DNA from: Candidatus Brevibacterium intestinigallinarum
GTDB taxonomy: Bacteria; Actinomycetota; Actinomycetes; Actinomycetales; Brevibacteriaceae
DNA length: 7,030 bases
Direction: 5' to 3'
Assembly: GCA_019117325.1 (NCBI GenBank)
Contig: DWZY01000358.1
Location: forward strand, 1-7,030
The position numbers and the translations under genes are program-made. Positions 1 through 5,567 of the stretch are shown piece by piece. Position 1 is the first letter of the stretch, and each line of letters opens with the position of its first letter. Under the pieces are notes generated by a model. It was not told the DNA's origin. It was given only the letters and a program-made list of their open reading frames with translations, and searched no databases.

Positions 1-2
1 TC

Positions 3-197
3 ATCCCGGTCACCCTGGCCGCGACCCGCATGGGCGTGCTGCACGCGGGCGACACAGTGAACGTCGAGGTCGACATCATCGCGAAGTACGCCGCCCGCCT
101 CACCCAGTTCCAGACCTCTGCCGGCGCCCCCGCCTCCGGCACTCCCGCCACACCCGCTGCGTCCACCGCGGCCACCTCTGAAGGAGACCCGTCATGA
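3..197 (+). CDS. ribE: Riboflavin synthase alpha chain, C-terminal fragment
   Basis: This is the last 64 residues of an open frame that begins before the window. The readable part starts IPVTLAATRMGVLHAGDTVN and continues with VEVDIIAKYAARL, which matches the end of the second lumazine-binding barrel of riboflavin synthase (family pattern 'IP-T-L-...-G-VN-EVD--AKY--RL'). The enzyme dismutates two molecules of 6,7-dimethyl-8-ribityllumazine into riboflavin and a pyrimidinedione that RibH re-uses. After the usual end of the domain there is a tail of about 26 residues rich in Ala, Pro, Thr, Ser and Gly, ending EGDPS, which looks disordered and is longer than usual. The TGA stop (195-197) overlaps the ribBA start in an ATGA junction, so translation is probably coupled. 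Catalytic N-terminal residues lie outside the window. The family call is supported by both the motif and the neighbours. Confidence 0.9.
   Translation: MPVTLAATRMGVLHAGDTVNVEVDIIAKYAARLTQFQTSAGAPASGTPATPAASTAATSEGDPS
181..186 (+). promoter_or_regulatory. Ribosome binding site of ribBA
   Basis: AAGGAG lies 7 bases before the ATG at 194, inside the last codons of ribE. It is a near-perfect Shine-Dalgarno sequence and fixes the ribBA start, allowing independent as well as coupled initiation. Confidence 0.8.
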
Positions 198-1615
198 TCC
201 GCCTCGATCCCATCGACACCGCCCTGACCGCGCTGCGCGATCGCCGGCCCGTCATCGTCGTCGACGACGAGGACCGCGAGAACGAGGGCGACCTCATCAT
301 GCCCGCGACCTCGATGACCCCGGAGTGGATGGGCTTCATCATCCGGCACAGCTCGGGCGTCGTGTGCGCGCCCATGCCGGCAGCCCGCGCGCAGGCGCTC
401 GATCTGCCGCCCATGACGGAGGTGAACGAGGACGCGAAGGGCACCGCCTACACCGTCACCTGCGATGCCGCCACGGGCATCACGACCGGGATCAGCGCGG
501 CGGACCGCACCGTCACCGTCCACACCCTGGCCGCGCCCTCCCCCGACCCCACCTCCGTCACCCGCCCCGGCCACGTCCTGCCGCTCATCGCCCGTGACGG
601 CGGTGTGCGCGAGCGGCCCGGCCACACGGAAGCGGGTGTGGAGCTCTGCCGCCTGGCCGACGCCGGTGAGGTCGCCGTCATCGCCGAGCTCGTCCACGAC
701 CACGGCCCCATGATGCGCGGCGAGGACCTCCGCACCTTCGCGGATGCCCACGACCTGCCGCTCATCTCCATCGCGGATCTCATCGCGCACCTGGATGCCC
801 GGGACGCCGTCGCGACGACGCTCCCGCAGGAGCCCCTGATCCCCGCGCCCGAGGTCGTCGCCACCCCCGCCGTCACCCTCCCCACCCCGCACGGGGACTT
901 CCGCACCCGGGCCTGGCGCCAGCTGGACCCGCAGGGCCGGCCGGGCACCGAGCACCTCACGCTCGAGGCGACGGCTCCCGCGCAGCCGGGTACGGCCTCG
1001 GCGGCGGGTGCGGCAGCGGGCGCTGGCGCACCGCTCGTGCGTGTGCATTCGGAGTGCCTGACGGGTGACGCGTTCGGCTCGCACCGGTGCGACTGCGGCG
1101 AGCAGCTCGAGGAGTCACTCACCCTCATCGCCCGGCACGGCGGCATCGTCGTGTACGTGCGCGGGCACGAGGGACGCGGCATCGGGCTGTGGGAGAAGAT
1201 CCGGGCCTACGCGCTGCAGGAGCAGGGCGCGGACACCGTGGACGCGAATCTGCACCTGGGCCACCCGGAGGACGCGCGCGACTACCGCGCGGCCGCTGCG
1301 ATCCTCACGGACATGGGGATCGACCGCGTGCGCCTGCTGACGAACAACCCGGCGAAGATCAGCGCACTCGAGGCGCTGGGCGTCGAGGTCGTCGACCGCG
1401 TCCCCCTCGAGACAACGGTCCGTCCGCAGAACGCGCAGTACCTCGCGACGAAGCGCAGCCGGATGCGGCACCTGCTGGAGCAGGGGGCGTCTCCCGCGTC
1501 GCCCGCACCCGCATCGCGCGCCCAGCCCACCCAGCCCGCGCAGCCCAGCCAGCCCGGCTTCCCCTCGACCACCCTCCCGACGACTCCCGACTCCCACGAC
1601 AGGAAGGCATCCTGA
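194..1615 (+). CDS. ribBA: Bifunctional DHBP synthase / GTP cyclohydrolase II (RibBA)
   Basis: A 473-residue cytosolic fusion that supplies both precursors of riboflavin. Residues 1-205 form 3,4-dihydroxy-2-butanone 4-phosphate synthase (ribulose 5-phosphate to DHBP plus formate). Motifs are VDDEDRENEGDL (23-34), GISAADR (99-105), RPGHVLPL (124-131) and GHTEAGVE (143-150). Glu29 and His144 align with the E. coli RibB metal ligands Glu38 and His153. Residues about 230-428 form GTP cyclohydrolase II (GTP to 2,5-diamino-6-ribosylamino-pyrimidinone 5'-phosphate, formate and PPi). Zinc ligands Cys288, Cys299 and Cys301 keep the canonical spacing; RGHEGRGIGL spans 323-332; Tyr339, Asp360 and Arg362 align with E. 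coli RibA Tyr105, Asp126 and Arg128; LLTNNPAKI spans 381-389. Both active sites therefore look intact. Oddities are an Ala/Gly-rich insert (about 258-280) just before the zinc site and a low-complexity tail (about 430-473) with QPx repeats. The start is set by AAGGAG at 181-186; the stop overlaps ribH by one base (TGATG). Confidence 0.97.
   Translation: MIRLDPIDTALTALRDRRPVIVVDDEDRENEGDLIMPATSMTPEWMGFIIRHSSGVVCAPMPAARAQALDLPPMTEVNEDAKGTAYTVTCDAATGITTGISAADRTVTVHTLAAPSPDPTSVTRPGHVLPLIARDGGVRERPGHTEAGVELCRLADAGEVAVIAELVHDHGPMMRGEDLRTFADAHDLPLISIADLIAHLDARDAVATTLPQEPLIPAPEVVATPAVTLPTPHGDFRTRAWRQLDPQGRPGTEHLTLEATAPAQPGTASAAGAAAGAGAPLVRVHSECLTGDAFGSHRCDCGEQLEESLTLIARHGGIVVYVRGHEGRGIGLWEKIRAYALQEQGADTVDANLHLGHPEDARDYRAAAAILTDMGIDRVRLLTNNPAKISALEALGVEVVDRVPLETTVRPQNAQYLATKRSRMRHLLEQGASPASPAPASRAQPTQPAQPSQPGFPSTTLPTTPDSHDRKAS
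1523..1558 (+). repeat. Four-copy 9-bp tandem repeat within ribBA 3' end
   Basis: CAGCCC recurs at 1523, 1532, 1541 and 1550, exactly 9 bases apart. The copies are CAGCCCACC, CAGCCCGCG, CAGCCCAGC and CAGCCCGGC. The period is a multiple of three, so copy-number change keeps the frame. It encodes QPT-QPA-QPS-QPG at residues 444-455 of the RibBA tail. Only the third codon of each unit varies. Confidence 0.85.
1601..1607 (+). promoter_or_regulatory. Ribosome binding site of ribH
   Basis: AGGAAGG ends 7 bases before the ATG at 1615 and lies within the last codons of ribBA. It supports the ATG at 1615 over the much longer upstream open frame. Confidence 0.7.
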
Positions 1616-2133
1616 TGGCCCACCACGGCGCTCCCGCACCCGCCCTCACTCCCACGGACGCGCAGAATCCGGAGGACTCGCTGCAGACGCTCACCGTCGC
1701 GATCGTCGCCTCGTCCTGGCACGACACCGTCATGGACGGCCTCATCGCCGGGGCGCAGCGCGCGGCCGCGGATGCCGGGATCACTCCGGTGCTGGTCCGC
1801 GTCCCCGGCAGCTTCGAGCTGCCCGTCGTCGCCGCGGACCTCGCGCTCCACCACGATGCCGTCGTCGCCCTGGGCGTCGTCATCCGGGGCGGCACGCCGC
1901 ACTTCGACTACGTCTGCTCCGCCGCGACGGACGGGCTGACGCGGGTCTCGCTCGACACGCACACGCCCGTCGGGTTCGGTCTGCTCACGTGCGACACGGA
2001 CGCGCAGGCGCTCGATCGTGCGGGACTCGCGGACCGCGGCGACGGCCAGCCGTCCGTCGAGGACAAGGGGTACGAGGCGACCGCCGCCGCCCTCGAGACC
2101 GCCGCGACGCTCCGCCGCATCCGCCGAGGCTGA
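1615..2133 (+). CDS. ribH: 6,7-dimethyl-8-ribityllumazine synthase (RibH)
   Basis: A 172-residue lumazine synthase that condenses 5-amino-6-ribitylamino-uracil (from the RibBA/RibD branch) with DHBP to give the substrate of riboflavin synthase. Visible motifs in order are VAIVASSWHD (28-37), where Trp35 sits at the aromatic position that stacks on the pyrimidine; VPGSFELP (63-70); GVVIRGGTPHFDYV (87-100) with catalytic His96; PVGFGLLTCDT (118-128); QALDRAG (131-137); and EDKGYEAT (149-156), the phosphate-binding region in its actinobacterial EDKG form. The N-terminus has about 24 residues rich in Ala/Pro before the first strand, and about six extra residues (around 141-147) separate RAG from EDKG. 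Family members form pentamers or 60-subunit shells; which form applies here cannot be told. It is the last rib gene before the gap. Confidence 0.96.
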   Translation: MAHHGAPAPALTPTDAQNPEDSLQTLTVAIVASSWHDTVMDGLIAGAQRAAADAGITPVLVRVPGSFELPVVAADLALHHDAVVALGVVIRGGTPHFDYVCSAATDGLTRVSLDTHTPVGFGLLTCDTDAQALDRAGLADRGDGQPSVEDKGYEATAAALETAATLRRIRRG

Positions 2134-2162
2134 GCAGCTCACTGCCGCCGGCCACCGCCCGA

Positions 2163-2190
2163 CTCGCGCGATCCTGTGCGGACGCGCGAG
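2163..2190 (+). terminator. Strong GC hairpin between ribH and crtB
   Basis: Left arm CTCGCGCG (2163-2170) is the exact reverse complement of CGCGCGAG (2183-2190). Inside it, TCC (2172-2174) pairs with GGA (2180-2182), leaving one bulged A (2171) and a TGTGC loop. This gives 11 base pairs in 28 bases. It starts 29 bases after the ribH stop, which fits transcription termination or 3'-end stabilisation of the rib mRNA. No T-run follows; intrinsic terminators without a U-tract have been proposed in high-GC actinobacteria. Because it also covers the expected -35 region of the proposed crtB promoter, an operator role is an alternative. The structure is seen directly; the function is inferred. Confidence 0.5.
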
Positions 2191-2200
2191 CCGGATCGGG

Positions 2201-2206
2201 AACAAT
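2201..2206 (+). promoter_or_regulatory. Candidate -10 element for the crt operon
   Basis: AACAAT lies 7 bases before the ATG at 2214. It matches the actinobacterial TANNNT pattern at five of the six positions that matter loosely (A instead of T at the first). The spacing puts the transcription start at or next to the A of that ATG, implying a leaderless crtB mRNA. The asparaginase gene at 6527 shows the same geometry with a better box. No convincing -35 is visible. Confidence 0.4.
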
Positions 2207-2213
2207 GGCATTC

Positions 2214-3173
2214 ATGTCAGCTGTCTCGCACCGCTCTCCCGCGGACCGGTACACACGGACCGCGCGGTCTGCGGCACGGCGCGTCATGCGCGGCTACTCG
2301 ACGTCGTTCTCACTGGCCTCATCCGCGTTGCCGGGGCGCATCCGCGCCCACATCGAAGCGGTCTACGCGATGGTGCGCGTGGCCGACGAGCTGGTCGACG
2401 GCGCGTGGGAGGGGGCAGACCCCGCCGCCATCCGCGAGGAGCTCGACCGGTTCGAGTCCGTCATCGCGGGTGCTGTCGCCTCCGGGTTCTCGACGGACCT
2501 CGTCGCCCACGCCTTCGCCCAGACGGCCCGGCACACGGGGATCGGACCCGCGCAGTGGGAACCGTTCTTCGCGTCGATGCGCTCGGACATCCCAGAAAGC
2601 ACTCCTACCCCCGCAGTCCTCACCCCGGCACAGCTCGCCGCCTACATCCACGGGTCCGCCGAGGTCGTGGGCGAGATGTGCGTCCTCGTCTTCTTCGACG
2701 GTTCCCCCCTGCCGCCCGACGCGGAGGACCGCCTGCTGCCAGGCGCACGCGCCCTGGGCTCGGCCTTCCAGAAGGTGAACTTCATCCGCGACATCGCGCA
2801 CGACTCCGCCCGTCTGCGACGCGGGTACCTCGTCGCTCCCGGTCACGCGCACTCCGGGTTCACAGAAGCCGACCGGGACCGCCTCACCGACGAGGTCTTC
2901 ACCGAGCTCGCCGTGGCAGCACCCGCAATCGATCTGCTGCCGCGCTCCGTCCGACCAGCCGTGTGGACCGCGTTCGGCGTGTTCGCGGAGCTCACGCACC
3001 GCATCGCCCGGACTCCCGCGCACCGGGTCGCTCGCACCCGCATCCGCGTCCCGGACCCGGTCAAGGCGGGTCTGGCCGCGCGCGCCGCTGCAGGCCGGCC
3101 CCGCACCAGCTGGCCGGGACTCGACCGCGCGAGGGACAGCAACGCGACACACACGAGAGCGAGGCAGGCATGA
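2214..3173 (+). CDS. crtB: Phytoene synthase
   Basis: A 319-residue trans-isoprenyl diphosphate synthase of the squalene/phytoene synthase family, which joins two GGPP head to head to give phytoene, the first C40 carotenoid. Motifs: YSTSFSLA (28-35), the first Asp-rich motif DELVD (58-62) in VRVADELVDG, and the second Asp-rich motif DIAHD (193-197) in FQKVNFIRDIAHD, followed by RRGYL. These Asp clusters bind the Mg-diphosphates. Length is typical. The last roughly 30 residues are basic and low in complexity. Two starts are possible: ATG at 2205 (adds MAF) and ATG at 2214. I chose 2214 because no good Shine-Dalgarno serves either and AACAAT sits 7 bases upstream of 2214, fitting a leaderless transcript. 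The TGA overlaps crtI by four bases (ATGA). It is the first gene of the crt operon; the usual preceding crtE is absent. Confidence 0.95.
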   Translation: MSAVSHRSPADRYTRTARSAARRVMRGYSTSFSLASSALPGRIRAHIEAVYAMVRVADELVDGAWEGADPAAIREELDRFESVIAGAVASGFSTDLVAHAFAQTARHTGIGPAQWEPFFASMRSDIPESTPTPAVLTPAQLAAYIHGSAEVVGEMCVLVFFDGSPLPPDAEDRLLPGARALGSAFQKVNFIRDIAHDSARLRRGYLVAPGHAHSGFTEADRDRLTDEVFTELAVAAPAIDLLPRSVRPAVWTAFGVFAELTHRIARTPAHRVARTRIRVPDPVKAGLAARAAAGRPRTSWPGLDRARDSNATHTRARQA

Positions 3174-4807
3174 GTGAGATCGTCGTCATCGGCGCGGGGA
3201 TCGCGGGCCTGGCCACGGCCGCGCTGGCCGCACAGGACGGGCACGACGTCACCGTCCTCGAGCGCCACGACCAGATCGGCGGCCGGGCCGCGACCCTCGA
3301 GGACGACGGCTTCCTCTTCGACACCGGCCCCTCCTGGTACCTCATGCCGGAGGTCTTCGACGCGTTCTTCCGCCGCTTCGGCACGAGTGCTGCGCAGGAG
3401 CTGGACCTCGTCGACCTGCCCGTCTCCTACCGCCTCTTCGCCGGCCACCGGCACGTCTCTGCGGATGATGCGTCCCCCGCGCGCCCCTACTCGGCCCCGC
3501 TGGAGGTCAGCCCGGACCGCGACGCCCTGCACGCGCTCGCCGAATCCCTGGAGCCCGGCTCCTCGGCTGCCCTCGACGACTACCTCGACAGCGCGTCCCG
3601 TCTCTACGACCTGGCGAGCGCGCACGCGCTGCGCACCGACTTCGGCCGCGAGCACCGCGGCCTGGGCGGGGCGGTGGGCCGGGTGCGGAGTCTGGGCGGC
3701 CTCGGCGCCGGGGTGCTGGCGAACGCGGGCCGGGACCCGCGCACGCGAGCGGTCCTGCCGCAGCTGCCGGGCCTCCTGACGGGCAGCTACCGGGACTTCG
3801 TGCATGCGCGATTCCGGCATCCGCTGCTGCGGCAGATCCTCCTGTACCCGTCCGTCTTCCTTGCGACCGATCCGGCGCGCACGCCGGCGCTCTACCACCT
3901 CATGAGTCGCATGGACCTCATCGACGGAGTGCAGTACCCCCGCGGCGGCATGGGCACGATCGTCGACGCGTTCGAGCGGCTGGCCCGGGCGGCCGGCGTC
4001 CGCATCCGCACCGGTGCGGATGTGCTGTCGCTGCGGCCCGGTCGCAGCCACGACCGGTGGCCGGACCACTCGATCGCCGAGGTCGTCGCCCGGACCGCGG
4101 ACGGCATCCTCACGCTGTCACCGGACTGGGTCGTGGCGGCGTGCGACCTCCACCACCTGGAGACCCGGCTGCTGCCGCCCGGGCTGGTGAGCGTGCCGGC
4201 CCGGGTGTGGGAGAAGCGGGATCCGGGGATGGGCGCGCTCACGATCATGCTGGGCATCGAGGGGCGCGTGCCGGGACTCCAGCACCACAACCTGTTCTTC
4301 ACGGAGGAGTGGGGGGAGAACTTCGCGTCCGTGTTCGGCGGTCGCACCGCGGGACCGCCGGAGCCGGCCAGCACGTACGTGTGCGCGCCGACCGTCACGG
4401 ATGACTCGGTGGCGCCGGAGGGCTGCGAGAGCCTCTTCATCCTCGTCCCGTTCCCCGCGAACCCGTCGCTGCGGGCGGGTCAGGCCGCGCTCGAGGCGTA
4501 CGCGGACCGGGTCATCGATTCCGTGGGAGCGCGCGTGGGGACGCCGGATCTGCGCCAGCGGGTGCGCGTGCGCCATGTGCGGGCGCCCGGAGACTTCGCC
4601 CGCAGCTTCCGCGCGTGGTCCGGGACCGCGCTGGGACCCGCGCACACCCTGTCGCAGAGCGCGATGTTCCGCGATTCCGTCGTCTCGCCGCGCGTGCCCA
4701 ACCTGCTGCGCGCCGGCGCCTTCACCGCCCCGGGCGTGGGCCTGCCCATGTGCATCATGAGCGCGGAGAACGCGATCGACGCCCTGCGGATGCTGGAGGT
4801 CACGTGA
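3170..4807 (+). CDS. crtI: Phytoene desaturase (lycopene-forming, FAD-dependent)
   Basis: A 545-residue amine-oxidase-type flavoprotein that introduces double bonds into phytoene to form lycopene, expected at the membrane surface. The N-terminus has the dinucleotide-binding fold: VVIGAGIAGLATAAL (5-19, GxGxxG at 8-13), acidic Glu31 at the end of the second strand, and the following R-x4-GGRA (32-40). DTGPSWYLMP (51-60) is the conserved segment after it. The C-terminus carries the second FAD motif RAGAFTAPGVGLPMCIMSAE (514-533), the actinobacterial CrtI form. Length is normal for the family (about 500-550). Context with crtB upstream and lycopene-using enzymes downstream supports lycopene as the product; the number of desaturation steps is inferred. 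The start ATG is in a four-base overlap with crtB and has a weak GAGG at 3161-3164. The stop overlaps the next gene by four bases (GTGA). Confidence 0.95.
   Translation: MSEIVVIGAGIAGLATAALAAQDGHDVTVLERHDQIGGRAATLEDDGFLFDTGPSWYLMPEVFDAFFRRFGTSAAQELDLVDLPVSYRLFAGHRHVSADDASPARPYSAPLEVSPDRDALHALAESLEPGSSAALDDYLDSASRLYDLASAHALRTDFGREHRGLGGAVGRVRSLGGLGAGVLANAGRDPRTRAVLPQLPGLLTGSYRDFVHARFRHPLLRQILLYPSVFLATDPARTPALYHLMSRMDLIDGVQYPRGGMGTIVDAFERLARAAGVRIRTGADVLSLRPGRSHDRWPDHSIAEVVARTADGILTLSPDWVVAACDLHHLETRLLPPGLVSVPARVWEKRDPGMGALTIMLGIEGRVPGLQHHNLFFTEEWGENFASVFGGRTAGPPEPASTYVCAPTVTDDSVAPEGCESLFILVPFPANPSLRAGQAALEAYADRVIDSVGARVGTPDLRQRVRVRHVRAPGDFARSFRAWSGTALGPAHTLSQSAMFRDSVVSPRVPNLLRAGAFTAPGVGLPMCIMSAENAIDALRMLEVT
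4795..4799 (+). promoter_or_regulatory. Ribosome binding site deciding the GTG start of crtYe
   Basis: GGAGG ends 4 bases before GTG 4804 and 10 bases before an alternative in-frame GTG at 4810. It lies in the last codons of crtI. No in-frame ATG exists until residue 44, inside the first membrane helix, so a GTG start is required. Confidence 0.65.
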
Positions 4808-5235
4808 CGGTGGCAGTGGCTGCGGCGAGCAGTCTCACCGCAGTGGCGGACGGGGCCTCGGCTGCGACTGCGCCCCTGGGCGCGTTCACTCCGTTCGCGT
4901 ACGGGGCCTGCCTGCTGTTCAGCCTGTTCGGGATGGTGATGCTCGACTGGCGTCACCGGCTGTTCTGGTTCGCGGATGCGCGGCGCGCGGCGATCGTGCA
5001 CGTGACCGGGGTCGTCGCGTTCCTCGTGTGGGATGCGTTCGGGATCGGTCTGGGAGTGTTCTTCCGCGGCGAGACCCCGTTCATGACCGGGGTGCTCCTG
5101 GCCCCCGAGCTGCCCGTCGAGGAGCTCCTCTTCCTCATCTTCCTCTGCTGGCTCACGATGAACGTGTACACGGGGGCGACCCGGGTCCTTGAGCACCGTG
5201 CTGCGCGGAGGGTGCCCGGAGGCGAGCGCGCATGA
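4804..5235 (+). CDS. crtYe: Lycopene cyclase subunit, first half (CrtYe/CrtYc type)
   Basis: A 143-residue membrane protein of the small heterodimeric lycopene cyclase family. Three hydrophobic spans are visible at about 28-48, 62-87 and 105-121. The family signature PVEELLF (104-110) followed by LTMN (117-120) is clear; the paired Glu residues are thought to take part in cyclisation. It should act with the next gene product to close the end rings of the elongated C50 carotenoid (or of lycopene). About 24 Ala-rich residues precede the region where homologues normally start, so the GTG at 4804 either makes an unusual N-terminal extension or a later GTG is used. It overlaps crtI by four bases (GTGA) and crtYf by four (ATGA). 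Whether the ring is beta, gamma or epsilon, and so whether the symbol should be crtYe, Yc or Yg, cannot be read here. Confidence 0.88.
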   Translation: MTVAVAAASSLTAVADGASAATAPLGAFTPFAYGACLLFSLFGMVMLDWRHRLFWFADARRAAIVHVTGVVAFLVWDAFGIGLGVFFRGETPFMTGVLLAPELPVEELLFLIFLCWLTMNVYTGATRVLEHRAARRVPGGERA

Positions 5236-5567
5236 CGTACTGGATCCTCAACGCAGTGTTCCTCGCGGCCGCGGTCGTCGTGCTCGTCATCGCGCTGCGG
5301 TCCGGGCGGCAGCTGAACCGCTGGGCGCTGGGCGCCACCGCGCTCGTGCTGCTGACGCTGACGGCAGTCTTCGACAACATCATGATCGGCGTGGGCCTGG
5401 TGGACTACGGCGATGCGCAGATCTCCGGAATCCGCCTGGGCATCATGCCGATCGAGGACTTCGCCTACACCGTATTCGCCGTCCTCGCGCTGCCCGCGCT
5501 GTGGACGCTGCTGCGGCCGGCGTCCTCGGCCACCGACTCCCCCGAGGACCCGATCCATGACCGCTGA
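5232..5567 (+). CDS. crtYf: Lycopene cyclase subunit, second half (CrtYf/CrtYd type)
   Basis: A 111-residue membrane protein with hydrophobic spans at about 4-22, 32-55 and 78-94. It carries the second-subunit motifs FDNIMIGVGLVDY (47-59) and PIEDFAY (73-79), the latter equivalent to the PxEE segment of the partner. It is the same fold as the preceding gene product, and in fungi and some archaea the two halves are fused; here they are separate, as is usual in actinobacteria. The start ATG lies in a four-base overlap with crtYe, and the 3' end overlaps crtEb by 11 bases, so equimolar, coupled synthesis of the subunits is likely. The polar C-terminal tail (about 97-111) is partly dictated by the need to encode the crtEb ribosome binding site and start. 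Confidence 0.88.
   Translation: MTYWILNAVFLAAAVVVLVIALRSGRQLNRWALGATALVLLTLTAVFDNIMIGVGLVDYGDAQISGIRLGIMPIEDFAYTVFAVLALPALWTLLRPASSATDSPEDPIHDR
5544..5548 (+). promoter_or_regulatory. Ribosome binding site of crtEb
   Basis: GAGGA ends 8 bases before the ATG at 5557, within the crtYf reading frame. It supports this start even though it makes an 11-base gene overlap. Confidence 0.6.

Noticed and set aside
448..1182. Minus-strand open frame of 244 residues opposite ribBA
   Set aside because: Shadow of the ribBA frame; Ser/Arg/Pro-rich translation without any domain signature.
1087..1614. Open frame extending ribH upstream by 176 residues
   Set aside because: It runs through ribBA's GTP cyclohydrolase domain in the wrong frame; AGGAAGG and the lumazine synthase start support ATG 1615.
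1282..2211. Minus-strand open frame of 309 residues opposite ribBA/ribH
   Set aside because: Antisense to conserved coding sequence, composition-biased, no motif, no ribosome binding site or promoter on that strand.
2134..2213. Possible small RNA or riboswitch in the ribH-crtB gap
   Set aside because: Apart from the single hairpin there is no multi-stem architecture, and the conserved FMN-riboswitch core is absent; an FMN switch would be expected before the first rib gene, outside the window.
2018..3169. Open frame extending crtI upstream by 384 residues
   Set aside because: The upstream part overlaps all of crtB in another frame, is Arg/Pro-rich and unlike any family; the conserved FAD fold begins right after the ATG at 3170.
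2843..4069. Long minus-strand open frame of 408 residues opposite crtB/crtI
   Set aside because: It lies antisense to two clearly conserved genes, its translation is Arg/Val/Ala-rich with no recognisable motif, and long antisense frames are expected where third positions are nearly all G or C.
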